Below, piece by piece: positions 9,667-21,539 of a stretch of DNA of 64,000 bases (its first letter is position 1; each line of letters opens with the position of its first letter). The translations under genes were made by a program, and so were the position numbers. The notes beneath the pieces are model-generated. The model was given only the letters and a program-made list of their open reading frames with translations. It was not told where the DNA came from and did no database searches. Source of the DNA: Filosporella fistucella (lineage: Eukaryota; Ascomycota; Leotiomycetes; Helotiales); NCBI GenBank assembly GCA_030077755.1, contig JAQJZZ010000012.1, forward strand, positions 62,001-126,000. The letters run 5' to 3'.

Positions 9667-12233
9667 ATGCTATTTCTTTCTCGATTCCTGCGCTTTCCTG
9701 CATTGAATTTGGCATATGCAAAATCCTCGCGAAAATTTACCAGTACATCGTTCATCATGGCGCAATTGAAAGTTCACAACTCTCTCAAGCCTGGAGGGGC
9801 AGTCCCGTTCATACCAAAAGAGGAGGGCAAGGTGTCATGGTATGCTTGCGGACCGACAGTATATGATCATTCGCATTTGGGTCATGCCAGGAATTATGTA
9901 TCTACAGATATTATTCGGAGAATCATGCGGGATTATTTTGGGTTCAGATTGAATTTCGTCATGAACATTACGGATGTCGATGACAAGGTGCGCCGAGTAC
10001 GACAGAAGGGCAGAAAAGAGGCTGATATGTTTGGCAGATCATTCTGAAAGCACGGAGACAAAGACTATTAGAAATCGAGAAAGCCAAAACATATACAGAG
10101 GCTGAGCTTGCAAAACTTGCTTCGGTAGCTTTCCAGTCCTATGCACAAGGAAATCTTCCCGAGCTCGTGAAGGACGGGGTGGATTTGAATGCCAAAAATT
10201 ATGCAGAAAGACGAGATTCCGCGTACGGAAAGGTATTGACAGGTGGAACTTTGACAGGAGAAGGCAAGCCAGGAGATGCTGAAGCCAAAATGAAAATGCA
10301 TCTCACAAATCTCACGGCGGCGTCGAAAGCTATACAGGAGAACAAAATATTTGGAGGAGCAGACGAAATACTGTTACCATACCTCGACTCTTTGTATAAG
10401 GAATCCATAGACGGCAGCGACCATACAATATTCACGAATGTCACCAAATATTGGGAGGACCAATTTATGGAGGACATGGACAATTTGAATGTCTTGAGGC
10501 CAGATGTTATTACTAGGGTCACCACATACGTTCCTCAAATCGCCATCTTCGTGGACAAAATAATCCAAAAAGGATTTGCGTACGAGGCGGATGGCTCAGT
10601 TTACTTTGACATCGGTGCGTTTGAAAAGGCTGGAAATCCATATGCTCGTTTACGACCCGAAAGTCGAAATGATAAAGCTTTGCAGGAAGAAGGAGAAGGA
10701 TCACTATCCAAGAATCTCGGGGGGAAACGAGGAGCCGGTGACTTTGCGCTATGGAAAAAGTCTAAAGCAGGTGAACCTGTATGGACAAGTCCTTGGGGTG
10801 AGGGTAGACCTGGATGGCACATTGAATGCTCTGTCATGGCGTCAGATGTTCTTGGGTCGCAGATGGATATCCATTCTGGTGGAGTCGATCTTGCTTTCCC
10901 TCATCATGATAACGAATTGGCGCAGAGCGAGGCATATTTCTGTGAGCATGGACATGTTCATAACTGGGTAAATTATTTTTTGCATATGGGACATTTGTCT
11001 ATTGCAGGTTCGAAGATGTCAAAATCTTTGAAGAACTTTCAGACTATCAAAGATGCTCTGGCAACAGATTACACTCCACGGGGTATGCGTGTGGTATTCT
11101 TGATGGGCCGATGGAATGACGGTGTCGAAATCTCCCCTGACATGAGGACCATGGCTGAATCGTGGGAAACTACTGTCAACGTGAGTAACGGTATCTGCTG
11201 TTGATATGCCCACTGACAGATGTAGAATTTCTTCGTTACCATCAAATCATTGCTTGCCGAACGAGGTGAAGCAAATCTGAAAGATCTCTCACTCAGCGAC
11301 GGGCAAGGAGTGCAAGCGACTTTAGAGAAGGCACAGAATGAGATGAACAATGCTCTCTCAGATTCTTTTGACACACCAAGAGCAATGAGAATTATCTCTG
11401 AGCTGATCAAGGAAGCAAATATTCATATCAGAGAGCACAACACGAATATGGATATCCGTGGATTAGAAGCTATGGCTCGCTGGGTGACGAAGATTGTTGG
11501 GATATTCGGTCTCGATTCAAACGCCTCGCCGCCTTATGAGGGACTAGGATGGGCGAGTAATGCATCAAATTCCAATTTGAGTCCAAAAGAACTAGTTGCA
11601 CCATACGCGAAGGTCTATCAACGGGTCAAGGGCGAACTTGAGAGACTCTCATTGCATTCCGAGATACTTGACAAGCTTCTTGCTACAGACGTGGACAATG
11701 AGTTCGAATCTCTGGAAAGTACAGGTACCCGGGACCCCGAAGCACTTGCCATGCCATATATTCGTGCAGTCACCAAGATCCGCGACGAATTAAGAAATAT
11801 CGCACCCACATCACCATCAAAGAAGGAAGTTCTGTCGTTGTCGGACCAGATTCGTGACAATGATCTTACAAATTTGGGTGTTTATCTCGATGACCGCAAT
11901 GATGGACGAGGGTCATTGATTAAATTTGTTCCGGCCACAGAGTTGATAGCCGCCAGGGAAGAGAAAGCCGCCAAGGAGCGTGAGAAAGAAGCTCAAAAGG
12001 AAAAGGCCAGATTAGATCGCGAGAAGGCGGAGCTCGAGAAAGCAGAAAAGGCGAAAGTGAGCCCGCTCGATATGTTCCGTGATGATCGATTCAGTGCTTG
12101 GGATGCCGATGGGATGCCAACAAAGACTAAGGATGGAGAAGATGTCACCAAGAATGCATTGAAGAAGCTGAAGAAAGAATGGGATAGACAAAAGAAAGCG
12201 CATGAGGATTGGAAGGCTAAGAACCAGGCTTGA
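9667..12233 (+). CDS. CRS1: Cysteinyl-tRNA synthetase, probably dual cytosolic/mitochondrial
   Basis: Three exons (9667-9987, 10038-11180, 11226-12233) encode about 823 aa. This class I synthetase charges tRNA-Cys. The HIGH signature appears as HLGH (70-73) within WYACGPTVYDHSHLGHARNY, followed by NITDVDDK. The zinc-binding WHIECSVM and HSGGVDLAFPHHDNE segments are intact, and the KMSKS loop reads GSKMSKSLKNF. The C-terminus has the Lys/Glu-rich helical extension of eukaryotic enzymes. Residues 1-30 (MLFLSRFLRFPALNLAYAKS...) are basic and acid-free like a mitochondrial presequence, and a second in-frame ATG at 9757 (MAQLKVHNS) would give the cytosolic form. The first intron uses a weaker GTGCGC donor but joins the frame exactly. 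The gene is divergent from TRM61. Confidence 0.93.
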
Positions 12234-12864
12234 GCATTGCATTTCTAGGCTGACGGGATAGATTATTGGCGTTTGATACCGAGGGAGGTAGAGGGATAAC
12301 TTGGTGGGATGTGCTGCATTTTGGGATACTGTTAGTTGCTCAATCCACGTTGATTTTGCTGCAGCCGTTTCCATCTATCTAGTGTGCTTTGGTCTTGTAC
12401 GTGAAATTGTGCTAGCTCGGGCATGATGTATTAGTTGAGGCAACTGAATCAACAGAAAGTGGTGAAGACTGCTGGAGAGTGGAAGGCGAAATATGTTACC
12501 TCGCTCGTCTACTGAGCAGCCGGAGTACCGGCAGTGCTGATCGACGCCAATCCTGGGGCAGTACGGGGTGGCACAGCACTAATACACAGGGCTGAGCCGC
12601 TGGAACCCAGGCTTCAAATTTAGTGTTCACAGCCTGAGCGAACATGAATGGCCAATGATTTACGTGATGCCACACCAGGATCTGCAATGCTCTCATAAGC
12701 TACCTCGCATTTATGATACGACGATTCAAGTCTACAAGGTACAGGTACATATTGTGACCTGGTTTCATTTCGTGTCTGAACGTTTTCTGTTTCTTTGAAA
12801 CCGATCCCCGAGTTGAATAAACCTATTCCACCTCTAGTTCGCCAATAGCCCCATTGCTACCAAC
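12234..12864. other. Intergenic stretch
   Basis: About 630 nt with no coding frame that could be supported. It holds the 3' flank of the synthetase gene and the promoter of the next gene. A CT-rich tract precedes the ATG at 12865. Confidence 0.5.
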
Positions 12865-13641
12865 ATGACCGAAACTCTCCCATCCTATACACCGCAAGGA
12901 GCGGACCCCAAAAACCCATACATACCATCTCAGCCAAACCAACCACAACTTCAACCTCAATTACCACCACAATCACAAGCCCAATTTCAACGCCAGCCCT
13001 CTCCAGGTCCTCAGATACAGTATCGCTTCCCGCAGACTTTCGGCTTTTACCATGCCTCAGGAACAACCAGTGACCTCGTCCTAGCCCTGCACAAAGATGA
13101 CCCAAATCCCATCTACTACGTCTCAACACACACATGGAGCTCGCAGCCCAGTGTAGTCCTTCATTCCTCGCCATTTGAGGCCTCACCTCCACTTGCCACA
13201 GCAGATTTCCATTCTTTTTCAAACGATATAAGCTGTGCTCTCTTCGTTCCGCCGCATCCACAGCCAACACAGCTAGTTGAAGCCGAGAGATCAGGAACGT
13301 TCAGTTCAGCGACTATGTATCAGGTAGCGGTTCCTGGCAACCAGCAAGAAGAATTGTTTGAATGGAAGAATAGTTCTGGGCCTGAGGTGCAGAGACTTCA
13401 GGGTAGAAGCCACGGGATGAAATGCGTAAGAGCCAGTACTGGAGAGGTTGTAGCTGTGTGGACGAGAGCGAATGACGGGTATAGCAAGAGAGGAAAGATG
13501 GCTTTCGTGGGAAATAGGGAAGCACTTGGGGAGAGGTTTGAGATCTTGTCAGTGGTCGTTATCCTAGGAATTATGGAGAAAACCAGGAGGAGGAGGGGAA
13601 ATAACAGGTCGAACGGGGTGAATAGTATGAATGGATTTTAG
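12865..13641 (+). CDS. Uncharacterised Pro/Gln-rich protein, possible tubby-like C-terminal fold
   Basis: A single exon of 258 aa. The first 50 residues are Pro/Gln-rich and disordered (QPQLQPQLPPQSQAQFQRQ). The rest alternates short beta-like segments: FGFYHASGTTSDLVLAL, IYYVSTHTW, PSVVLHSSPF, MYQVAVPG, VQRLQGRSHGMKCVRAS, EVVAVWTR, KRGKMAFVG, then a hydrophobic strand (FEILSVVVILGIMEKTRRRR) ending in a basic tail. This layout resembles tubby-C/LURP-one-like or DUF6593 proteins of fungi, which are lipid-binding barrels, but the match is by eye only. No signal peptide and no catalytic motif were seen. The reading frame and low-complexity start support a real gene. Confidence 0.65.
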   Translation: MTETLPSYTPQGADPKNPYIPSQPNQPQLQPQLPPQSQAQFQRQPSPGPQIQYRFPQTFGFYHASGTTSDLVLALHKDDPNPIYYVSTHTWSSQPSVVLHSSPFEASPPLATADFHSFSNDISCALFVPPHPQPTQLVEAERSGTFSSATMYQVAVPGNQQEELFEWKNSSGPEVQRLQGRSHGMKCVRASTGEVVAVWTRANDGYSKRGKMAFVGNREALGERFEILSVVVILGIMEKTRRRRGNNRSNGVNSMNGF

Positions 13642-13804
13642 GCGTTGATGGTTTCATGAGAGTGGCAACATTGTCCTTGAGAGGAAGGTTGGATATGCTG
13701 TAAACGTAGAAGCCGAACAACACACCAGTTCAAACATTACAATATTTTTTGAAATTCCTGACTCTTACCAAGTTCTACCGTAGATTCAGAGCCATCCTTC
13801 AAAA

Positions 13805-15349
13805 TCACGAACCGTGTCTGGAATCACGTCGTAAATTATGGATGTCTTCGACATGCGCTTCCTCTCCTTCCCATTTCAGATCCAACCTCCCAGACTCAAT
13901 GTGTACCAATTCGATGAAATTACTCCTGTTTGTACTAACTCTGCTCAATCTCCAGCTCCGGTGCGCTAAAGTTGCGCTCTGATCAGAGCTGCCTGATGCC
14001 GACAAAAGTGAAAATTTGGCTCCAGGGAAAAGCTGAAGGAGGAGTGTTCGAAGAGCTGGCAAGCTCGAGCATATCATCGCAACGCTCAATTCTAAACCTG
14101 TCCAAATTACAACTGGAACATAGTCCCAAGATGGATCAATCGAGTTGCCAAAGACGAGAAGGGATTGGAGTCGAATCATTGAGACGATGCAGCCACTGTT
14201 CCTGTAAGCCGCAGTCCATAACTAGGGCATCGTACTTACAAGCCCCCCAATGCAAACATAAATCCCACTGCGAACTTCTTCTTCTGATCCATATTCATAT
14301 TCCACACAACCGGTATAGGTAGGCCGATGATGAGTAGGTCTTGGATGATGCTCATTGCACTATTGGCATAGGCGAGAGCATTCAGATTGAGACAAACTCC
14401 ATGCAAATCTTTGTCCCAGAAATACGGTATCGGGCGACATTGAAATATGGTGAGAAGTGAGATTATAGCCGTACTCGTGACAGTGAGACAAATTGTTGCA
14501 TAAACTGAATAGCGAAACCAAATTTGGTGTTGAAATATTCGGAGGTAGAAGGCCAAGATCGAAATCTTGGTAGCACCCAGTACCGCAACGTAAATATTTT
14601 CGCCTACATAGACTTGCTCCTTATTAGATTCAGTATCAGAATGAAGAGGATACTGACAATATCTGAGGATTACCAAGAGATCCCCATCCTCGAGGCTATA
14701 ACCATGCTTCCCGAAGCCGGCGTACGAAACTGGAGGTGTTAGCTACGAGCATTTTCAAACATAAGCACTTACATTTGATTGCGAGCGTGTTGGAAACGAT
14801 GGAAGCGAGCTGAAACTGTGAGTGAAAGATTGATAGTGAATAGAGATACTGACAAAAGCGATGGTGATAATAGTATCCTCCAGAGCCAAAGTATTTCCCA
14901 CAGATTTAGCGACGAGACGCAACAATACCAGAACTCCAGTGACGATCAGTATTACAATATAAATGGCAATCGCCAGAGTCTGCTTGTTTTCCTGTGGCAA
15001 ATTGCATGATTGTGCGTTGACTTTTTCGAGAACTAGAAAATCAGATCAAAGGACTCGTTTGCATGCAGAGAATTACCTAAACTGTCATGCATCGTACAAT
15101 TGGCCAGCATGCAGGCCGCACTCAGTTGCGACAATGGTTTACTCTGACATTGGCACGGAATATCTGTCAAAGAGCAACCAACCATTGGGATCACCTGTGT
15201 GAGGCATCCAAGCTTTGGAAGAGTCAGCAAATAGTATAGACCAAAAGACCTCCACCTACCCCACAGGGTGTTGGCTCAGAGAAGGAGGATCGTCCTGAAA
15301 CAAAAGCAATGAAAAGAAGGAAGAACACGAGATTGCAAAGAGGCCGCAT
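13805..15349 (-). CDS. CFEM-domain seven-helix receptor (PTH11-like)
   Basis: Seven exons on the minus strand (15349-15260, 15212-15077, 15032-14854, 14815-14773, 14729-14658, 14612-14240, 14201-13805) give about 429 aa. Order: a signal peptide (MRPLCNLVFFLLFIAFVSG), a CFEM domain with eight Cys (TPCG, GCLTQ, VGCSLTDIPCQC, AACMLANC, QSC), then a rhodopsin-type membrane domain. Recognisable helices include IAIYIVILIVTGVLVLLRL, the YVGENIYVAVLGATKISILA segment with FYLRIF, and LLIIGLPIPVVWNM. The segment FQCRPIPYFWD is typical of the fungal integral-membrane/rhodopsin family. The C-terminal tail is cytosolic. The pathogenesis receptor Pth11 shares this layout; ligands are unknown. All exon phases agree, though the very short exons rest on splice signals only. 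Confidence 0.8.
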
Positions 15350-17004
15350 ATTGTTTCCACATTTTGGTCACTGATTTTGCCCCAGATTTGGGGGTGGGCG
15401 GCGATTTATTCTTGGAGGGGGTGATGCCCAACTCAGTAGTGAAGTATGTTTTGGGCATGGAACTCTAAGCAGTCCGAACCTCGTAGACTCACACTCCACG
15501 TCGTGTTCCCAGGCTTTGCATAGATGGAAGTCAAAGACGGACCACGCGTTTCTTGAGGCAATGGAAGAAAGTTTACTCCACGTTTCCATCATTATGGCAT
15601 GGGTTATAAGCTGTCCTTGAACAGGGCTCAAGCAGGGTTCAGCCTAGACGTTATTGCCATCCGTATGGGAGAGATTACGGCACCAAATTCCAAAGAATCC
15701 ATCCGGTTGGTGTTGAGGATATGGGTCCTGAAGAGATGGATGCATGAGTTCGTTTCAGAAAATAGACTTCTCCTCCGGTACATCATCCGTGCGACCAGGC
15801 CCATTGGTAGTCTCAACTTTGAGAAATTCTGCGGCCTTGGCGGAACAATCAAAACCTTCTTTTGAAGAGGCAGTTTTCGGACTATTAAATGCTGTGATGA
15901 TGCAGAATAGATATGAAGACAGGGGACGTCAATCCTTTAACTTCAGAGTTTTGTGCTGCAGCTGGTGATGAAGCCAATCCAAGATTATGCACGGGGCTGT
16001 GAGTTGTTCACCTCGAGCAAGACTCGGAGAATAGAATTTTGAGTTTCTCGGCCTGATCTGTACGAGGTTCATCAGCGCAAAGGCTTGAATATAGTATAAA
16101 CTCGGTTTCACGATCCAGAGCCGAGACTCGTGGCAGCGCGAACATTAGGCTACTGGCTCGCCCGCATAACGTTGGATGCAAAAAAGTGTTTCCTATCAAC
16201 TCAACTTTGAGGTAGGTTTTAGGTTTTATACGGTACAAAAGCGAAAGCATAGGCCATCCGATCCGAGATGTTGGAAGGAGGTTTCGAAGCAGAAAGGGCC
16301 TATACCTGAGAATCTATGTGCGATGACTCAGCAACATCAGTACCTTAAACCAGGACGTGAAAATGGGTGCGACAGCCTGCGAACAAGCTTATATGAACGG
16401 ACCATTCCAAGCTCCCTTTCGCCTCGACTAATGGCTCTGCTAGCCTCATGGCTGGATCACTGAGATCTCCTTGCATCATAGCACGCCTGGTGGCCACCTG
16501 AACAGCCCCTCTTGTACGAACTCTCGTCTCGATCAATATACCGATTCGCACGACACAAAGTAAAACATATCTCGCACACTCGGCCTGTGGTACTGACCAT
16601 GTCACGACTGGAGAATAAACAACGCAGACACTTAGGGCACTGATGATTGGACAAATGTAGTCTGAAATGATGATCTCACTTTTGGATACCACGGAGGAAC
16701 ATCCCACCACAAAGGATCTTGATATTTGCACACGGCAGGCTGAACAATCGCGCAAATTACAATCCCAGTGGACAAGTTAATCAATGTGGAACTTTTTGAT
16801 ACTGCAGGGAAGTTCAAGTGTACTGCTTGCAACTGCAAAGTCTTATTCTCGTATTATGTATCACAATCAATCTCAATTTTCGTCACTATGAAATATAACA
16901 GACCAGTCACCGTTCCAATACATTTAGATATTCCTCCTTTCTGCCTCGAAGGAATTCTCCCTTTCTCGTTCAGTCATCTCAGGATCTTTTTCTTTTCAAG
17001 ATGC
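15350..17004. other. Gene-poor stretch with possible decayed coding pieces
   Basis: About 1.65 kb. On the minus strand at 16345-16838 there are two out-of-frame Cys-rich fragments (CPKCLRCLF, RVCEICFTLC) and a DPLWWDVPPWYPK piece. They might be an unrecognised small gene or relic. No start-to-stop model could be built, so none is proposed. Confidence 0.35.
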
Positions 17005-17981
17005 TTAATGCGCCGTTTGATCAGAGCCAATTGAAGCACTGTCATGGACAATTTTCTCCATTGGCTTTCGATTGGCTTCTGCGTCCTTTGCAGCAGAGCG
17101 CTTGCGGCGGATAGCGAAAAAGGCGACAGCAAAGAGCAATGCTGCCCCAACGATGGTACCGACAGCAACACCAGCCTTTGCTCCGGCACTCAATCCACTA
17201 CTTGAGTGGCTGTCAGAAGGAGCAATTTCAGCTGAAGGTGCTGCGGTCTCTGGAGCGACAGTGGATGAAGTGGTAGCCGATGTAGTGTCGGGAGAAACAA
17301 AATCAGATACGGTAGCATTGAAACAAACGATCTTCTCCGAGAACGAGGCAGCTTCAACGAAAGTCTGTAGATGATTAGCGTTGCAAAGCATTGCCAAAAG
17401 GGAGGAGCACGTACAATATCTGCGCAAGCAAAGAAAGATTCATTCTTGTTACTATCACTCGCCCAATATTCAAGTTGAAGTGTTGCATTCGATCCAGCGA
17501 CAATAGTATTTGGTGGTGTTGGTACCGAGTAACACTGATGGCCCGGTTCCAGTTCTGAAACGTTGCCTTTGATAGCTTCGAAGTCATCTTGGGACGTGGG
17601 GTCTTTTTGAAGTCAGTTTAAAGTTCGAATTCTTGGAAAATGCTCACCATTCCCGTACGCCACTCTCACGGCAAGGTTGTACGCATCCTCCGCAATTGTG
17701 AGTTCGATCGATCCAAAAGCTATATCGATCAGTATTTACTATCTTCGGGGCCGTGCTGTCGACTCACAGCCTAAAGGAAACTGGGTTCGGTTCGATGGAG
17801 AAGCGGGACTTCCACATGGCCCGGAATTATCATGAACTTCATCCCAGATACGATCAGCTGGCCAAAGAAAGGCCACAGGACCCATTGTGCCTTCTGCTGA
17901 AGCACCGTGGACCTCGGCGGCATGAGCGAGGCTGGACAATCCTGAAAGGACCAACAGAGATGAAGCGATTTTGGAGAACAT
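17005..17981 (-). CDS. BIM1-like (LPMO-fold) cell-surface protein with C-terminal membrane helix
   Basis: Four exons (17981-17768, 17719-17648, 17602-17415, 17364-17005) encode about 277 aa. A signal peptide (MFSKIASSLLVLSGLSSLAHA) leads into a domain matching the copper acquisition factor BIM1-like family (X325): GTMGPVAFLWPADRIWDEV, NSGPCGSP, SNRTQFPLG, VAYGNDPTSQDDF, LEPGHQCYSVPTPP, LEYWASDSNKNESFFACADI, FNATVSDF. Several N-glycosylation sites are visible. A Ser/Thr-rich linker is followed by one membrane helix (AGVAVGTIVGAALLFAVAFF) and a basic cytosolic tail (IRRKRS). In BIM1 of Cryptococcus the mature N-terminal His helps bind copper; here the His lies a few residues inside the predicted mature start, so copper binding is not established. 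The start is chosen at the ATG directly before the signal peptide. Confidence 0.75.
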
Positions 17982-19066
17982 TTTGACTGACTGAAGGATT
18001 CTGGCCAGATGTCTGAGGGGTGAATGTAGGTGTGGTAGCACTTTAAGTCAGATCAAAGGCATACAATACGGCTATTTATGCAAGCTACCGAATCCTGTTT
18101 GCACGTTTTTGATTAACCACACCACTCTTACCTCCCTTGACTATTGGCATCTCTTGGATCCGCCCCTCTCGCCATTGAGAAGACCGAGCCATACACCAAT
18201 ATCTTCTCGATTTGGATAAACAACCTCGGACACTGGTCTTCTCTCAGCAGATCCCAACACATCATTGAGTCTAGTAATATCTTCGTTTCCTCGAAGCAAA
18301 GTTGTGACCTGTTGTCGCAACAAACACCCCTGACGGCTTCCTGAATCAGGAACGCACCTCCAGTCATGTATCTGGGACCAATCTGACTCTGAATATCGAA
18401 ACTCCAACTCATTGCCCTCCTTCGGTCCTGGGTGCAAATTTTTTACCTTGTCCAATCCCGAATTAGCCGTTCCCAAGGATTTCTTGTGAGAGGCGCCATA
18501 TCCCTCTTCTCTCTCCACCCTGCTATTCAATGCGACATCGCGCTCACCTCTCGAGGCATCTAATCTTATCAGATCAATCTGATAACCTTGTCAAGACCTC
18601 TGCCAAGCTACCAAGTGGAATTCTTCCTGATCTGATATGAAATGTCCAATCACTGCAATGGATTGAGCGGGGTTAGTCGTTGTGAATGGGCTTGGCTGGT
18701 CTGCCAAGCTGCGTGTTCGGAATGCATACAGGCGAGCTGTATATTGGCCTTCTTATCACGCCACAAAATCATTGGATTTGATGGATATGAATGAATTGAC
18801 TCATTCTACAGCGGTTTGCTCGGGCTGGACTGTACGATTTGGAGCTATTCTCCCGACAAAGGACGATTAATTCGCCAATGAGAGCGACACTTGTTTCAGA
18901 CTCCGCCGCGGTGCATGTAAGCTATCGATTGCTGGGTTTTACGGTTGGCAAACATTTGGGTCGGGAGAATTTGCACATTTTCAGGTTTGAATCGCTCAAT
19001 CTGCCATGGTTCCTCAGAGTTCCACAGCCACGTTGTGTTCCTAGCTGTCACTTCAAATGCTGCTGG
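17982..19066. other. Intergenic region, one doubtful minus-strand frame
   Basis: An open frame of 129 codons runs on the minus strand from 18530 to 18141 (MNSRVEREEGYGASHKK..., later EVVYPNREDIGVWLGLLNG). It has protein-like composition but no recognised family, signal peptide or obvious promoter. It may be a lineage-specific gene or chance. Nothing else in the stretch could be supported. Confidence 0.3.
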
Positions 19067-19073
19067 TATAAAG
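19067..19073 (+). promoter_or_regulatory. TATA box of the Ser/Thr-rich secreted protein gene
   Basis: TATAAAG lies 98 nt before the ATG at 19171, a normal distance for a fungal TATA promoter. The call rests on position and motif only. Confidence 0.45.
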
Positions 19074-19170
19074 GTCGGGCGAAGTCGCACTGTTGCCTTC
19101 CAATCGTATCATTCCATCTACCTGCAAGAACTTCCTATCGTCCTTTCATACCACACTCGTTGAACCCAAG

Positions 19171-20001
19171 ATGCTTGCACTTCAATCCTTTGCAGCCTTT
19201 GCTGCCATTACAGGTATCGCATATGCATCTGCCGTACCTGTCGAGGAAGAACACTGGACTCTGACCCTTCTGAAGAGGCAAGAGCCTGGAACAGCCGCGT
19301 ATGCGTGCCATGAAGCCTGCGGTATGTTTTTCATCTATTGAAGAGTCTATTCTCATGTGAAGTAGGAACTGCTATCACTATCGGTCGCGAGTCGGGAGCT
19401 GGTAGATGCACTGACTCTACCTTCCTAGAGGACTACGCCGCCTGTCTAGCATGTGCTGGTCCTGATGATGTTAACATCTGGCAATATTATGGACGTACCT
19501 TGACGACATATGGTACTTCATGCGGGCTCTCAACCACACCAGGTGCTGGCAGTCAATCAAGCTCTGCTGCCCCCGCGATTACATCAGCGGTTCCTATCTC
19601 CCTTACGACTGTGACACCGACTATAAGCACGTCTGCTCAGGCAGTCACTCAGGTCGACTCCAGCGAGGCCACTACTATTCCTGAGTCCACATCAGTTGTT
19701 GAGCAATCGAGCAGCAGCATTAAAGCCGCTCCTGTAGCATCAACATCAGAAATCTCTTCTACATCTCAAATCGCCTATAGCACAACTTCGTACACGACCT
19801 CTTGGTCAACCGGATCACCAAATTCGGCAGGCAATGGATCCACTTCGGTAAGTCTATAATTCATTCACAATTCGCACCTTATTTGCCTGACATCTATAGC
19901 CTACAAGCGTCTCTTTCACTGGATCTGGAACTGCTGCTCATGGGAAGACTGCTGGTATGTTCGCAATTTGTGCTGCTGTCGTTTTCGCTGGGCTAGTGTA
20001 G
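19171..20001 (+). CDS. Secreted Ser/Thr-rich, probably GPI-anchored surface protein
   Basis: Three exons (19171-19321, 19366-19847, 19900-20001) encode about 244 aa. Residues 1-20 are a signal peptide (MLALQSFAAFAAITGIAYAS), followed by a possible Kex2 site (LLKRQ). A compact N-terminal domain has six Cys (YACHEACG, GRCTDS, YAACLACAG, SCGL), probably disulfide bonded. A long Ser/Thr-rich stalk follows, suited to O-mannosylation. The last exon supplies a hydrophobic tail (MFAICAAVVFAGLV) after a small-residue stretch (GSGTAAHG), which looks like a GPI attachment signal. The architecture matches fungal cell-wall or adhesin-like proteins. The function of the Cys domain is unknown. The upstream TATA box supports the start. 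Confidence 0.75.
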
Positions 20002-21539
20002 GACAAAATACAGTGGATTAGGACTTAGTCAAAATGAGTACGAGCCTGCACGTAGCCTGCAAGTGATCAAAACGAAAAACAAAGTCGGGGTGTGGTGTAT
20101 TGTTGTACGTAGTGTATTATAATATAATTTGAATAACAATAAACCGTTCCTGGATGTACAGTGTCACTTTGGGGACTTTGTCAGGATAGAATGCAATATT
20201 CCCGCCCACACTTCTTCCTTTAAGTATACTAGTTGACTGCTTGACCATCCGTGAAGCCAGCCTTGATTTGCTTACTCTGTAGAGAAAAGAACTGGATGAT
20301 ATCACATTTTACTTACCAAGATCATCAATATTGGATTTCCCCTCAGAAATTCTCGACCGCATCTAAAGTGAAGTTGGTGGTCAAAAAAACCTAGGTATGG
20401 TAGGAAGGTACTTAAGGTAGTGCAGTCACATGATCATTGTCCTATTAACCCAGATGGCTCATCGCTCTTTTCGTCTCATCAACACCATCCGCAGCTACAC
20501 CACGCTCCTTGACATAAGCATTGGGATTGGTCAGTTTTACGACCCAGCAACTATTTCTTACCCATGGAAGCTTTCATGTAGGGGATACTAGCCTGAAAGC
20601 GATGCTGCTTGGAACCCGCGTTTCGTCGGCGGATCTTTGCCTGGGTCGCTCTTAGGAACGCCCATTTGAAGCGAATGGCATCGAATACCGTCCTCGACTA
20701 TGCAGGAATCAGTACATTCAAGATGCCAAGACCAATTGTAGGTCCTGTCGTAAATCTCCTCGTCTCGGCACTGCTGGCAATTCCAGGACTTCACACAAAT
20801 CGACATGTGGCTTCAAAACCACATGAATGCCGCCAGGCGACTGCCACTATCGACTGATCCTATCCAGTCATCTACAATCAAAGGGCTCACCCAAGCTGAA
20901 AATTGGGGTCGTAAAAGCCGGGATATGCCGTTGCGCAAGTGCTGTGGCTTTGAATGGCGAATCATAACTATTTTCAGCTTCATGGTCAGGCTGATTTTGT
21001 GTTACGCCGACACCTTGCATACTAACCCAAGACACTTCCAACCTTATCACACGCAAAGAAGGTACCTCCAAATCTTTCTCTCACTCGCAATTCGCGATTT
21101 CCAAGAATTCCTGTGAGCAACAACCTGGGTACTGGGAGAGACGCCACTTCAACCAACACGTCACAGACCACTATCAGCCTTATGGAGGATGGTCCAATAG
21201 CTCTGGAGAGCAGGGAATCGAAAATTTATGCCAGGAGTACCCATCTCTAGGTATCGCACGGTCTTGACTCAAACCTCCACATGGTCTAGGCTCCTATTGT
21301 CCAGGACTTGGGCTTTGAAAATCTTCAACAACTGACGACCGTTCACGATTCGTATCATGATAACAGAGTTGGTGCTTCTCCCAGAAAGAGGGGTTGGGGC
21401 CTTGTTGAAGCTTGAGATTCGCGGACATGCCTTACGATCCACGGCTGTTGATTCCAGCATCGGTTCTTAAATCACCAAGCAGAATAAACGAAACAGAATT
21501 CATCGAGCTAGGGTATGTTGATGGCGGACCTGATTCACA
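20002..21539. other. Gene-poor stretch with a possible minus-strand relic
   Basis: About 1.5 kb. On the minus strand between about 20830 and 20580 one frame reads TTGPTIGLGILNVLIPA, then a TAG stop, then VFDAIRFKWAFLRATQ and RNAGSKQHRFQASIPY up to a GTAAGA donor. It reads like coding sequence interrupted by a stop, but no family is recognised. The remainder shows nothing that could be supported. Confidence 0.3.

Noticed and set aside
16345..16838. Possible Cys-rich secreted protein on the minus strand
   Set aside because: The suggestive pieces are in different frames, with no clear splice sites or signal peptide. No gene model could be built.
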